DNA of 64,000 bases from Lactobacillus acidophilus (lineage in GTDB: Bacteria; Bacillota; Bacilli; Lactobacillales; Lactobacillaceae): contig NZ_CP139575.1 of NCBI RefSeq assembly GCF_034298135.1, positions 744,001 to 808,000 on the forward strand, written 5' to 3'. A program made the position numbers and the translations under genes. Within the stretch, counting starts at the first letter, position 1, and every line of letters begins with the position of its first letter. Of the stretch, positions 26,511 to 36,039 are shown piece after piece. A model generated the notes under the pieces. The model did not search any database, was not told where the DNA came from, and worked only from the letters and a program-made list of their open reading frames with translations.

Positions 26511-27711
26511 TTATTCTCTTTGTTTTATCAAAGGAATAATCAATAAAGTAATACTAAAATAAGCCGCTGACACAAAAAACATCACTTTTAAATTACCAGC
26601 AATTTTCATAATTGCATTACTTATAAATAAAGAGAAGCTAACTAAAATTTCGGCAATAAACGAAACTGTAGAAAGCATAGTTGATTTATTACTTTCTCCA
26701 TAAATTACTTCATTACTAGTAGCAGAGATTTGCCCTGACATCATTCCCATCAATAATTCAATCAATAGAAAAAGAATTAACGATAAATATTTATTTTCTA
26801 TAATCCCGCTTAAAATAAATGCTAAGATCATACATGTAATATTTAAAATTGTAATACTCTTTGTATTTGCTAATACAGACAATTTATTAAATATACTTGA
26901 ACCTAAAATAAGCGCAAACATAAATAAGGTGTACACAACAGATAAATTAAAGCCAAATTTTTCAACATAGATAATTGACCAATATATTAAAATAAACTGT
27001 GTTCCACAATCATAGTCAACATTTAACAACAATAATATCCAGAAGTTTCTTTTTCTAAAGAAACCAACAATATTTTTAATATTATTAGTTTGCTGTTTAT
27101 TCATTGCTTTATTATCAGAAAAAGATAAAACTTTTATCACAATAAAAATAAACACTGGATATAATCCTAAGCCAATCAGTGCAAACCAAATGGGTGCAGT
27201 ATCTTTTATTGCAAAAAGCCACGTCTATTGCAAAAAGCCACGTCCCAATGTTTCCACCTATTAATGTTGTTAAATTCAAAATAATAACTTGCATCCCCAT
27301 TAATTGGCTATTAGGAGATATATGATTAGATTCTTGTAAATCAGTTATATAAGCAATTAAAGTTCCCGAATTCAGTGCAAGTCCAATTCCATATAGCAAC
27401 TCTGCTAAAGAGAAGAACAAAAAGTTCCTAAAAAGAATAAGAATCAAAAAACTGCTAGCAATAACTATAGAAGACAAAGCTAGAACTTTTAATCTACCAA
27501 TTCTATCTGCCAGCCATCCTGCTGGAAGCAATCCAACCATAATACCAATATTCTGAAACGATTTTATCGAACTAATATTCACATTTAGGATACCATTTCT
27601 AGCATAGAATAATGAAAATATACCTGACATTGATGATCGGAATAGCGTAAACACTGCTGTAAAAGCTAAAAATAAAACTGCAATTTTAAAATTTATACTT
27701 TTTACCTTCAT
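26511..27711 (-). pseudogene. MFS transporter broken by a 19-bp tandem duplication
   Basis: A 12-helix major facilitator gene, about 400 codons. The first part starts MKVKSINFKIAVLFLAF and contains the MFS loop GWLADRIGRLKVLALS; at about residue 155 the sequence TATTGCAAAAAGCCACGTC is present twice in direct tandem (27207-27244, plus strand), shifting the frame by one. The second half continues in the other frame from near VFIFIVIKVLSFSD to LLIIPLIKQRE. Removing one copy restores the frame. The start is set at the ATG near 27711 behind GGTGATG. Substrate unknown. Confidence 0.88.
27207..27244. repeat. 19-bp perfect tandem duplication inside the MFS gene
   Basis: Two identical, adjacent 19-base copies (27207-27225 and 27226-27244). 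Nineteen is not divisible by three, so this explains the frameshift by itself. Confidence 0.95.
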
Positions 27712-27732
27712 AATCATCACCACTTCTGTTCG

Positions 27733-28518
27733 CTATACTATTTCAATGATATCTCCAACTATATCGGTAATCTTCTCTGGATACTCAAAATGAATATAAT
27801 GATAATCTCCCAGAGAAATTATTTTAGATTTTGGATTGCTAGTATGATATTCAGAACGTTTATACTCTTCTTCACGATATTCTTCAGTAATAATTATGCT
27901 AGGAATATCATCATCCATTCTCATGTCACTCTTCCAATATGAATCGTTTTCTAGAGAACTTTGAGCATTTTGGTTGTCTTTCTCATCAAATTTCGCAGCA
28001 TTTTGTTCTGTAGTATTCCAAAACTCTTCATTTTCCTCAGGAGTAAGAATTCTAGCTAGATCATTTTTAATCTGCTTTTCTAGTTTATCAATGGATTTAC
28101 TTTTTTCGATATAGTTTTTTTCTTTTGGTGGATTTAAAATTATTTCTCTAGTAGTAGGTTCAATACCAATAAAAGCCTTTAAGTTGTTAACTTTATCTTT
28201 CATTTGCATAGCATAAACACCACCGATACTATGAGCTAAAATAATTACTTTGTTTGCCTTCACGTTATTAATGATTTTAGCTAATTGATTTGCTTCATCT
28301 ATGATGGTGTAGTTTTTCAATGATTTATCACTAAATCCACTATTTAAATAATCTGGAGCAAATACCCCGTAGTTATTTGGTAAAGAATCAATTACCTTTT
28401 GAAATGATTGTGCTGTATCGAAACTACCAAAACCATTTAAATAAACAATTAGTGGTTTACCCTCTTTATATGCAATATTAATTTTGCCAAATTCAGTTTC
28501 AACTTCTTTTCTTTTCAT
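27733..28518 (-). CDS. Alpha/beta hydrolase
   Basis: About 261-266 residues. N-terminal VETEFGKINIAY, oxyanion region VYLNGFGS, nucleophile elbow LAHSIGGVYAMQ (GxSxG-type as AHSIGG with Ser), and a C-terminal His in GDYHYIHFEYP. The start at 28518 (MKRKEVE) or at 28533 are both possible. The gene is in the minus-strand run with an acetyltransferase immediately upstream (start within 6-20 bases of its stop). Substrate unknown. Confidence 0.8.
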   Translation of the reverse strand: MKRKEVETEFGKINIAYKEGKPLIVYLNGFGSFDTAQSFQKVIDSLPNNYGVFAPDYLNSGFSDKSLKNYTIIDEANQLAKIINNVKANKVIILAHSIGGVYAMQMKDKVNNLKAFIGIEPTTREIILNPPKEKNYIEKSKSIDKLEKQIKNDLARILTPEENEEFWNTTEQNAAKFDEKDNQNAQSSLENDSYWKSDMRMDDDIPSIIITEEYREEEYKRSEYHTSNPKSKIISLGDYHYIHFEYPEKITDIVGDIIEIV

Positions 28519-28538
28519 GCTTAACCTAATCATTCCAA

Positions 28539-29054
28539 TTACTTAACCCTCTTTTTAAATACTTTCATGCCTAGTTCATCATCTTTTTCATACTTAAAAC
28601 CGGTTCGCAAAGCAACATTTTGACTAGCCAAATTGTCCTGCGCAGTTCGCAAAAGCAGGTAATTCAACTTTAATTGTGCGAATGAATAATCAACTAAAAA
28701 TTCAACACATTTAGTCATAATTCCTAAATGTTGATAATCACCTGAAAGCCAATATCCTACCTCACCAGATTCAGGAGTTAATTGATGTAAATCAATCATC
28801 CCTGCTGGCTTTTCGTCAATCAAAATTACTAAGTTGAATGCTGTGTCATCTACCATTTTTTGCTGAAAAATTTTAATTGATTCAGTTTCTTTTTGAACAG
28901 TATCTATACTATTAGCCCATTTTAGATATTTTGAAAATTGCACATGATTCTTTTCTAATTGTTCAAATAAAGCAGGTGCTTGCCAAGTTTCTGGTAACAC
29001 TAATGAGATTGAATGTTTATTAACATCAAAACTATATAGAGTAAATGGTCTCAT
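28539..29054 (-). CDS. GNAT acetyltransferase, RimJ/RimL-like
   Basis: A 171-residue N-acetyltransferase. Starts MRPFTLYSFDVNKHSISLVL; motif V/A region EVGYWLSGDYQHLGIMTKCV fits the RimL-type acetyl-CoA loop, and LRTAQDNLASQNVALRTGFK is the usual motif B with the Asn near the end. Typical targets are ribosomal protein N-termini or small amines. Third gene in the minus-strand run from 29919 downward with 5-base spacing to its upstream neighbour. Confidence 0.85.
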   Translation of the reverse strand: MRPFTLYSFDVNKHSISLVLPETWQAPALFEQLEKNHVQFSKYLKWANSIDTVQKETESIKIFQQKMVDDTAFNLVILIDEKPAGMIDLHQLTPESGEVGYWLSGDYQHLGIMTKCVEFLVDYSFAQLKLNYLLLRTAQDNLASQNVALRTGFKYEKDDELGMKVFKKRVK

Positions 29055-29059
29055 GATGT

Positions 29060-29419
29060 TTAGCCTTCTTTCTCAATAATCTTCTGAATCGCAGGAGCAA
29101 TCAAACTTTCTTCTAACATCATATCTACTGGATGATAAGCATCATCGATACACTCATCCCAATATTCAATATGCTTCTTATCAATGTAACTATCTGATTC
29201 TTCTACTGCTTTTCCATTCTCGCCTTGTACTGAATACCAATAAAAATATGTATATCCGTCTGAATTTTCTTCCTTAAAGACATTTTCGACATACATCTTT
29301 TCATTCTTCATTGTAGCTACAGTATCCTCGGAATGACTGTTTAAAAAATCCATCCATTCTTGTGCTTTTTCTTCCTTCCCCTTTTTAATTCGAAATCGTG
29401 TTAATTCAATTTGAACCAT
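29060..29419 (-). CDS. DUF6176-type small protein
   Basis: A 119-residue soluble protein, MVQIELTRFRIKKGKEEKAQ at the start, then EWMDFLNSH and a C-terminal helix. The pattern of a beta-strand followed by KxGKEEkaxEWMdFL is that of the dimeric alpha/beta-barrel-like DUF6176 family, of unknown function. The SD AGGAG lies 8 bases upstream. Located between a HIT protein and an acetyltransferase gene in the same direction. Confidence 0.6.
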   Translation of the reverse strand: MVQIELTRFRIKKGKEEKAQEWMDFLNSHSEDTVATMKNEKMYVENVFKEENSDGYTYFYWYSVQGENGKAVEESDSYIDKKHIEYWDECIDDAYHPVDMMLEESLIAPAIQKIIEKEG

Positions 29420-29439
29420 TTTTCAAACTCCTTTCTATA

Positions 29440-29919
29440 TTATTTTTCATAAAATAATCTATCTAATTCAACGTTTAGCCTTTGTTTTAACTTTTCAAGT
29501 TCTTCATCAGTTGGTTCGTTATCAGTGCTATACATTTTTTCTCGTGGATACCACCATACCGGCCCTTTACCGTAATAGCCATATTCCCCTAAATCTCCGC
29601 TAATTCTTGGAAATAAATGCCAATGCAGATGTGAATCACCATTTCCTAATAATTCATAATTCATTTTTTCACATTCAAAGGCTTTTGATACAGCTTCCCC
29701 CACTAATGACATTTCTTCTAAGAAATTTAATTTTTCATTCGGCTCTAATTGATATAATTCATTTTCATGTTCTTTGTAAAGAAACAAAGTGTAACCTTTA
29801 AAATGTTGATTATCTCCTAGTACTACATAACCTGTTTTCAATTCTTTTACAAAGAATTTATTTTGATTAATTTTAATCATTTTAATTCGATCACAAATTA
29901 AGCACATATTTTTCTCCAT
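29440..29919 (-). CDS. HIT-family protein
   Basis: A 159-residue histidine-triad protein. The triad reads HLHWHLFPRI, with the nucleotide-binding region GYTLFLYKEHENELYQL before it; the N-terminus has a Cys pair in MCLICDRIK. Probable nucleotide hydrolase or transferase (AMP-amides or Ap4A). GGAG precedes the ATG. First gene of the minus-strand run. Confidence 0.85.
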   Translation of the reverse strand: MEKNMCLICDRIKMIKINQNKFFVKELKTGYVVLGDNQHFKGYTLFLYKEHENELYQLEPNEKLNFLEEMSLVGEAVSKAFECEKMNYELLGNGDSHLHWHLFPRISGDLGEYGYYGKGPVWWYPREKMYSTDNEPTDEELEKLKQRLNVELDRLFYEK

Positions 29920-30082
29920 AACTTACTCCAATTACGTTCTATCCTTATAATTAATTATCAATTCATCGAATCTGTTAGAAGTAAATTTTTTCATTTATTT
30001 ATATTTACATTAATAATATTTTTATTTAATATTAATCTATCATAATTTTATATTTTTACAACGTTGAATTGGGGATGATTGA

Positions 30083-30538
30083 ATGAAAAACAGAATCAAA
30101 AATACTCTTGGAGCAATTATTTCAATAATTGGACTTGGAGCGTTAATATTCGTAACTTATTTGCAAATACAAACCCATGATTATGGATCCATTATCTGGC
30201 ACATATTAGAAATTATTATTTTGCTTATCACTGCTTTCATTTACTTTAGAGATGCAATTAAAAACGTTACTGATGACACATCGGATGAAGACTCTGATGT
30301 AAAAACGATTGAAACAAATGCTAAATCTAAATCACTAGATATAATAAGCAACCTGTGTTTTTGGTGTGGCTTTGCATTAATGCTTTATGCTTCAAGTCAA
30401 TTAAAAGAGGCTCCACAGTTTTCATATATTCTTTTTGCTATTTCTGGAACATTAACAGCAATTTGGTTAATTACATTAATAACTCAACTTTTTTATGTTT
30501 TTAAATATGCAAAACAATTAGATGATACAGAAGACTAA
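30083..30538 (+). CDS. Membrane protein of unknown function (151 aa)
   Basis: Four hydrophobic segments (about 9-27, 36-55, 88-105, 116-140) arranged as two pairs separated by an acidic linker DDTSDEDSDVK. Start ATG with GGGGATG-type site. No family recognised. Monocistronic and divergent from the HIT gene; followed by a long inverted repeat. Confidence 0.6.
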   Translation: MKNRIKNTLGAIISIIGLGALIFVTYLQIQTHDYGSIIWHILEIIILLITAFIYFRDAIKNVTDDTSDEDSDVKTIETNAKSKSLDIISNLCFWCGFALMLYASSQLKEAPQFSYILFAISGTLTAIWLITLITQLFYVFKYAKQLDDTED

Positions 30539-30548
30539 TAGCCTTTTA

Positions 30549-30614
30549 ATATACAAAATGAACTGATTAACTAACCTGTTTATGCGGATTGATTAATCAG
30601 TTCATTTTGTATAT
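30549..30614. repeat. 22-bp perfect inverted repeat
   Basis: Arms 30549-30570 and 30593-30614 with a 22-base loop; the outer ends read ATATACAAAATG and its complement. No T-run follows, so it is a poor intrinsic terminator. Could be a MITE-like or regulatory hairpin between the converging genes. Confidence 0.7.
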
Positions 30615-30672
30615 TTCAATTATATACTTGACACGGTTACGTATCACAATCGTGGATTATCAACTTTTATTT

Positions 30673-31296
30673 CTATTCAAAAATTGTTTTCCAATTAGGA
30701 TCCTTACTTGCCTTAAAGCACATCTCGATTTGTTCCTTAGTATTACGATCAATTGACAACTCTGGCAAATTGTCTAATGCAAAGTAATCACATGTATCAG
30801 TCTCATCATTTGGCACAAATTCTCCACCTTGCTCTTCACACAAGTAGAAGACCTTCGTCACATTAGTAGCCAAAATTGGTTTATTATGATGATTTCTATC
30901 TTGAACAGCAATCAACTTAACTGGCTTAACGATTCGACCAGATTCTTCTCGAGCTTCCTTGGCACAGTTTTGAGCAGTAGTTTGATCATAATCGTTCCAA
31001 CCACCTGGAAGTGACCATTGTTGTGCCATTCTTTCTCTAACCAAAAGAATCTTGTCATCTTTAAAAATCGCGGCCCGAGTTTCAATTTTAGGTGTTTGGT
31101 ATCCTTCATCTCCTAAAAATAATGTCCTAATCTTTTCTTTAGGAAGACCAGTTTTTGCCTCCATCATTTCACCGGCAATTTTACGAATCTGCTCATACCG
31201 CTCAAGGTCGAATACATCTTTACCATAACGTAATCCTGCTTGAGCAATACTTTGTAAATCTGTTGCCCACTTAGTGAATTGATCGATATCTTTCAT
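30673..31296 (-). CDS. Nudix hydrolase with N-terminal Nudix_N-like domain
   Basis: A 207-residue protein: residues 1-65 are a helical N-terminal domain starting MKDIDQFTKWATDLQSIAQ, residues 66-195 the Nudix fold. The Nudix box reads GGWNDYDQTTAQNCAKEA followed by REESG, which lacks the first Glu of the consensus, as is common in YjhB-like ADP-ribose/nucleotide pyrophosphatases of this group. Divergent from a LysR gene with about 50 bases between starts. Confidence 0.85.
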   Translation of the reverse strand: MKDIDQFTKWATDLQSIAQAGLRYGKDVFDLERYEQIRKIAGEMMEAKTGLPKEKIRTLFLGDEGYQTPKIETRAAIFKDDKILLVRERMAQQWSLPGGWNDYDQTTAQNCAKEAREESGRIVKPVKLIAVQDRNHHNKPILATNVTKVFYLCEEQGGEFVPNDETDTCDYFALDNLPELSIDRNTKEQIEMCFKASKDPNWKTIFE

Positions 31297-31346
31297 TGAA
31301 AATCCTTTCTTTGTTATACTTGTATGTACTAAATACGAGGTATCAA

Positions 31347-32183
31347 ATGAATAATTTTAATGTTGAACTTATAAAAATCTTTTTAGCAGTTAGTAAATTT
31401 CATAGTTTCAGTCGTGCTGGAAACTATTTATACCTAGATCCATCAACTGTTAGTAAAAAAATACGCCAACTAGAAAAGATGCTTCATCAGCAACTTTTCA
31501 TCAGAAATAATCAAGGTGTTGAGTTAACTACTGAAGGAATCAATTTCAAAAACAATGCTCAAAAGCTCCTACTTGATCTAAAAAATTTTAATTTACAGCC
31601 CAAAATAGATTGGAACATTTTGCGTATCGGTATTCTTGATAACATTGCCGCTTACCATTATCCTGATCTTGTTGCCGAACGTTTAAATGAAGTTAAGCAA
31701 TTTTATATTACAGTAAGAGGCATTGATTTAGTCCAAAAATTCAACGACGGACAACTAGACGCCATCATTATTAATGAAGAAAGCCATCAAGGTATTTCAG
31801 GTGAATTCCTAGAAACTAAAATAACGCAGGAGTCTTTTGGCGTAGTTACAAATAAAAAAGTTGATCTACCAAACTCAATTTCTTTAACTGACCTAGATCC
31901 ATCTAAATTAATCATAGCACCACGCTACTGTCCTGTTAGTCAACAACTGCTTAATATCTTTGATTCCGCGGAAGATATTAAACAGATTGGTCACACTAAC
32001 ACCTTACTAGAAGTGGTGGCAATCTCTGATTATCAAACCATCTTACCATGGCAAATTACGCAGAGCTTATTAAAAAATGATCATCGCTTCCAAGTAAGTA
32101 AACTAGTTGATTTCCCATCACGTACTATTAGTTTATTTACTCGTAATCAAGATGTCCAGAGATTCTTAATTTCTCAACTATGA
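31347..32183 (+). CDS. LysR-family regulator
   Basis: A 278-residue regulator. The ATG at 31347 is chosen because GAGG lies upstream and MNNFNVELIKIFLAVSKFHS is the normal N-terminus; an upstream in-frame ATG at 31296 lies within the Nudix start region. The wHTH AGNYLYLDPSTVSKKIRQLE is clear; the effector domain is short. A MFS gene follows 100 bases downstream on the same strand and may be its target. Confidence 0.85.
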   Translation: MNNFNVELIKIFLAVSKFHSFSRAGNYLYLDPSTVSKKIRQLEKMLHQQLFIRNNQGVELTTEGINFKNNAQKLLLDLKNFNLQPKIDWNILRIGILDNIAAYHYPDLVAERLNEVKQFYITVRGIDLVQKFNDGQLDAIIINEESHQGISGEFLETKITQESFGVVTNKKVDLPNSISLTDLDPSKLIIAPRYCPVSQQLLNIFDSAEDIKQIGHTNTLLEVVAISDYQTILPWQITQSLLKNDHRFQVSKLVDFPSRTISLFTRNQDVQRFLISQL

Positions 32184-32282
32184 TAATCCAGCACACCCCC
32201 TTAGGATAAATGATCACTTCCATAATTTTCTTTCTTCATTAAAGTAAGTATGTGAACAATAATTATCCAAAGGGGGATTTTT

Positions 32283-33476
32283 ATGGATGAGGTAAAAGAC
32301 AATTATATCGATTTACCTACTTACAAAGTTATCTTCATGGCTTTAAGTGTTGGTGTTATTGTGGCTAATATGTTCTACATTCAACCAATTGAACCACTAA
32401 TCACTTCAAGCTATCATATTTCATCATCTACCACTGCTGTGCTCGCAATGCTGGTTCAAGTCAGCTATGCTTTAGGTTTGCTCTTCCTTGTACCGCTTGG
32501 TGATGCATTCAATCGTTATAAATTTTTACAAGTAATGGAATTGATCTCTATTATTGCATTGCTTGTAGCGGCTATCGCACCCAACTTCTGGATCTTCGGT
32601 TTAGCCGTGATCATCATCGGTTTAACATCTATCGGTCGCCAGATTATCATTCCTTATATTGCTTACTTAACTCCTGTTAAAAAGCAAGGACCAATCTTGG
32701 GTGCAATGATCAGTGGGATGCTTACCGGTATTCTTTTTGCTAGAACTTTCAGTGGTATCATCGCCACAGTTTTAGGCTGGCACATGGTTTATGGTCTGGC
32801 TGCTCTTATCAACTTGATTTTGGTAATCTTTATTCATTATTGGGTACCAGATGATCCTAGAAAAATTACTGAAAGCAAGAAATATAGCGAAATTATTGCT
32901 TCTCTGCCAAGATTGTTTAAGAAGTACAAATACCTTCGTGGTTCATCCCTCAATGCGTTTTGCATGTTCGGCATTGCCAACCTATTCTGGTCAACTTTAG
33001 CCTTTCTTTTAGCAAAATATTATGGTTACGATAGTGCGGTTGCTGGTAGTATGGGTCTACTCGGAATTGTTTCAATTTTTGCGGCACCATTCATTGGTAG
33101 GATGGTTGATAAATACTCGCCAAGAACCAACATTCAAATTAGTTGGTGGTTCGGCGTTATCGCTTATATCATTTTTGCAATCTTTACTCGTTCAATCTAC
33201 ATGTTAATGATTGGTATTGTGATTTTGGACTTAAGTACACAATTCAGTCAGGTTACTAACCAAGCCATTATTCAATCATTGAGTCGTAAATCTAACAGTC
33301 GTAACAATTCAATCTTTATGTTCTCATACTTCTTAGGCGGTTCACTTGGTACTTTAATCGGAATTGATGTCTGGGGACATTTCGGTTGGTATGGTGTAAT
33401 TGTTAGTGCCGTAATTTTCTTAGCAATCGCTTTGATTAACTACTTCTGGCACGGTGTTCCTAAGAAATTAAAGTAA
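32283..33476 (+). CDS. MFS transporter (DHA1-like)
   Basis: A 397-residue, 12-helix major facilitator. The N-terminal half reads FMALSVGVIVANMFYIQPIE and the loop after helix 2 is PLGDAFNRYKFL, a variant of the MFS motif A. The second half begins near LRGSSLNAF. Resembles the YgaY/YnfM type, often efflux of drugs or metabolites. Preceded by a GGGGG ribosome site 6 bases from the ATG and by the LysR gene; ended by a good terminator. Confidence 0.87.
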   Translation: MDEVKDNYIDLPTYKVIFMALSVGVIVANMFYIQPIEPLITSSYHISSSTTAVLAMLVQVSYALGLLFLVPLGDAFNRYKFLQVMELISIIALLVAAIAPNFWIFGLAVIIIGLTSIGRQIIIPYIAYLTPVKKQGPILGAMISGMLTGILFARTFSGIIATVLGWHMVYGLAALINLILVIFIHYWVPDDPRKITESKKYSEIIASLPRLFKKYKYLRGSSLNAFCMFGIANLFWSTLAFLLAKYYGYDSAVAGSMGLLGIVSIFAAPFIGRMVDKYSPRTNIQISWWFGVIAYIIFAIFTRSIYMLMIGIVILDLSTQFSQVTNQAIIQSLSRKSNSRNNSIFMFSYFLGGSLGTLIGIDVWGHFGWYGVIVSAVIFLAIALINYFWHGVPKKLK

Positions 33477-33487
33477 TTAATTAGGTA

Positions 33488-33533
33488 AAAAAATCCGTTA
33501 GACGGTTAATTTTCTAACTATCTAACGGATTTT
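33488..33533. terminator. Bidirectional terminator
   Basis: AAATCCGTTAGA and TCTAACGGATTT arms between converging MFS and amidotransferase genes. Confidence 0.85.
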
Positions 33534-33543
33534 CTATATTTTA

Positions 33544-34212
33544 TTATTTGTTAATGTAATCCAAGATTGCAAACATCACATCTTTGTTTTCTGCTGGAAC
33601 ACCATGTGCAATGATTTCACTAGCATTTTGCTTTAATGTATTCTTATCATCAGGATAAGAGCTATCATTAATCGCAATCTCACGTAAGTTATCCTCCATT
33701 GGCTCGAAATGGAATTGCAGACCAACGATGTTGTTCCCTAATAAGAAACCTTGGTTTTCAAGCAAGTCACTTGAGAACAACAATTTTCCACCTTCAGGAA
33801 TTGAAAACATTTGTTGGTGCCAATGTAGTGCCTCTAGCTTATCTGGAATTCCTGGAATTTCATGATTCTTCAAATATACTGGCGCCCAACCTACTTCCTT
33901 ATATTGTGCATCTGAAATAGTACCACCAAAGGCCATAGAAATTTGTTGTGCACCAAAGCATGCACCAAACATTGGCTTATGTTCTTTAGCTAATTCCTTA
34001 ATTAATTCTCTTTCTTGATGAATCCATGGAAAGTCGTCATTAGGACTCATTGGTCCGCCTAGAATTACTAACATATCAGTTTCTTCAGCAGTTGGTAATT
34101 TACCAAAAGTTGCTGGATGATAAACATAAAATTCCGCATTATGTTCATTAGCCCATTTTTCAATTGAACCAGGTCCTTCATTAGGCGTATGTTGTAAAAC
34201 GTTGATTCTCAA
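33544..34212 (-). CDS. Class I glutamine amidotransferase-like protein
   Basis: A 222-residue GATase1 domain protein. The nucleophile elbow is FGACFGAQQISM, the His/Glu pair in LQFHFEPMEDN, and the N-terminal strand gives RINVLQHTPNEGPGSIEKW. The TTG at 34212 is chosen as start: it follows AGGGACGA at proper spacing and matches the family N-terminus, whereas an ATG-less upstream extension has no homology. Typical of stand-alone GuaA-like domains in lactobacilli of unknown acceptor. Confidence 0.86.
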   Translation of the reverse strand: MRINVLQHTPNEGPGSIEKWANEHNAEFYVYHPATFGKLPTAEETDMLVILGGPMSPNDDFPWIHQERELIKELAKEHKPMFGACFGAQQISMAFGGTISDAQYKEVGWAPVYLKNHEIPGIPDKLEALHWHQQMFSIPEGGKLLFSSDLLENQGFLLGNNIVGLQFHFEPMEDNLREIAINDSSYPDDKNTLKQNASEIIAHGVPAENKDVMFAILDYINK

Positions 34213-34270
34213 CTTATATTCGTCCCTTTCGTATATAATATTTATAGCTATTATACACACGGAGGAAATT

Positions 34271-34885
34271 ATGTGGCTATTAATTTTACTAATTTTACTA
34301 TTACGTCCATTTCTTAAAGGTACTTTTGAATATGAAAAAATCACACGCAAAGAAATGGTGATTTTGCCGGTTTATTCTTTAATTATGATGCTAGTATCTA
34401 TCGAGAAAGATATGAGTTGGCAGAATATTTTATTAACGTTTTTATTACTATTTCTTGGTATTTTTATCGGTTGGCTTCAAGCTCGCGGTGTAAGTATTAA
34501 AGACAATGGTGAAACTGATCAATATGGTAGGCCAGTAATAAAAATCAAACGTAATTGGCCATATTTAATTGGTTGGATTGTCATTTTTGCTATAAATATT
34601 AGTTTACAAATCTATTTTGGTAAGCAAATGAATACGGAATCAATCTCATCTGATCTTGTAATCGACTTACTTAAGGATGTTTCAACTGGTTTCTTTATGT
34701 TCTGGCATTCTGAATGGTTCGTGTGGGTTTTAACCGTAGCCTCAACTTTGGGATATAGAATGAGTATCTTGAGAAAGAATCCTCGAATTAAGCAAGCTGT
34801 GGGTGTTAAAGAAAAGCACAAGCAAATTTCAACCAGAAAGCAGCTTAAACGAATGGGTAAAGCTACTACAGAAAAAGATAAGTAA
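34271..34885 (+). CDS. Membrane protein of unknown function (204 aa)
   Basis: Start ATG at 34271 behind GGAGG. Hydrophobic segments at about 1-12, 25-40, 50-70, 100-120 and 145-165, and a Lys-rich C-terminal tail with KEKHKQISTRKQLKRMG. The tract GVSIKDNGETDQYGRPVIKI between helices resembles CcdC-like (DUF1453) proteins, but weakly. Divergent from the amidotransferase gene; the lipoprotein gene follows by 44 bases. Confidence 0.6.
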   Translation: MWLLILLILLLRPFLKGTFEYEKITRKEMVILPVYSLIMMLVSIEKDMSWQNILLTFLLLFLGIFIGWLQARGVSIKDNGETDQYGRPVIKIKRNWPYLIGWIVIFAINISLQIYFGKQMNTESISSDLVIDLLKDVSTGFFMFWHSEWFVWVLTVASTLGYRMSILRKNPRIKQAVGVKEKHKQISTRKQLKRMGKATTEKDK

Positions 34886-34928
34886 ATTAAACTCATAAAG
34901 TCATATGCAGATTGGAAGTAATATTATT

Positions 34929-35507
34929 ATGAAAAAATTGACCTTTATTTTTATCATTTTGATAACCGGATTGTTAACGGGATGTTCACCAGCTAGCCAT
35001 CACATATCTACTGAAAATAGCTATAAAAAAATAGCAAAACATTCTAATAAAAAACAATATAAAAGCACTTCATCTAAAATTAATTTGCATAAAAAATATA
35101 AAGGATTTAAATTAACAACCGTACCAACTGAATATCGCGGTACATGGTATCGTGCTGATCCTTATAGTAAAAAAGCTACTAAGTTAGTTATAACTTCTCA
35201 TACTTTTAACGGTTACGTAACTTATCAAAAAACTGATCCTAATTTAAAATTAGATCATAATTCTGAAAAGCAAAATAAAGAATATGCTGGTAATGCAATC
35301 ATGATCTCAACCGAAAATGGAATTTTGAGAGAACGTGGCTTTCTGGATACTGTCGATATGGTTTATAAATTAGGACAATTTAAAGGAAAACATTGTTTAT
35401 TCATGAGTTATGGCACTAATTCTAATGCTATTAATGGGGCAGCTTTTAAAGATAAAAATACGGCACTTAGATATCGAAGATACGACTTTTCAAAAGTAAA
35501 GCAATAA
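34929..35507 (+). CDS. Lipoprotein of unknown function
   Basis: A 192-residue protein with a lipoprotein signal: MKKLTFIFIILITGLLTGCS, lipobox LTGC with Cys19. A Lys/Ser/His-rich linker follows, then a domain with TVPTEYRGTWYRADP and a later FLMSYGTNSNAIN-like ending; this layout of a lipoprotein signal plus YRGTWY-start is common in lactobacilli and has no known role. ATG chosen by GGAAG. Terminated by a hairpin at 35506-35552. Confidence 0.75.
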   Translation: MKKLTFIFIILITGLLTGCSPASHHISTENSYKKIAKHSNKKQYKSTSSKINLHKKYKGFKLTTVPTEYRGTWYRADPYSKKATKLVITSHTFNGYVTYQKTDPNLKLDHNSEKQNKEYAGNAIMISTENGILRERGFLDTVDMVYKLGQFKGKHCLFMSYGTNSNAINGAAFKDKNTALRYRRYDFSKVKQ

Positions 35508-35552
35508 AAAATAAGTAGTTAGCTATAGTTTCAAAGTTAACTACTTATTTTT
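35506..35552. terminator. Bidirectional terminator
   Basis: AAAAATAAGTAGTTA and TAACTACTTATTTTT arms between the converging lipoprotein and membrane genes. Confidence 0.85.
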
Positions 35553-35557
35553 ATATC

Positions 35558-36007
35558 TTATTCATATTGGTTAACCATGTACTCCAGTATTCCAAAAATA
35601 GTTGCCACAATTACAGCAATAATCCAGCCCACTACCGAAAAATGTGATCCGTATAAAATCATCATGACAATAATCAGAATATAGAGAATTATAATTGCAA
35701 TTCTTAGTTTTCTATATTTTGACTTCAATTGCTCCTTAAAATGATTTAATAATTTATCATTTAATGAATAAAGTATAACTATCGTGAAAAATACTACATT
35801 AAAAAGAGACACTTCTTTTGGTGTTGCAAAATACAAAATCCAATAAATAATCAACAAGCCAATCGAAACTGCATAAACAGTAATATTTATTATCTTATTT
35901 ATTTTAGGTATATTTTTCTTTTTAGCAATGTATTCAGCAATTCCTAACATAGCTAAAAATACTAAAAGTGGTAAAAGCCACTCTCCCCCAGTTACAGTCA
36001 AAAACAT
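35558..36007 (-). CDS. Small membrane protein (149 aa)
   Basis: Four or five hydrophobic segments, starting MFLTVTGGEWLLPLLVFLAM and ending near VATIFGILEYMVNQYE; a basic loop KKKNIPKINKIIN sits after the first helix. No family recognised. Located 33 bases after the start of a divergent... amidohydrolase neighbour on the same strand, with its own ribosome site AAGGGG. Confidence 0.55.
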   Translation of the reverse strand: MFLTVTGGEWLLPLLVFLAMLGIAEYIAKKKNIPKINKIINITVYAVSIGLLIIYWILYFATPKEVSLFNVVFFTIVILYSLNDKLLNHFKEQLKSKYRKLRIAIIILYILIIVMMILYGSHFSVVGWIIAVIVATIFGILEYMVNQYE

Positions 36008-36039
36008 GTTTCTATCCCCTTATAATATTTTTGACCTTT

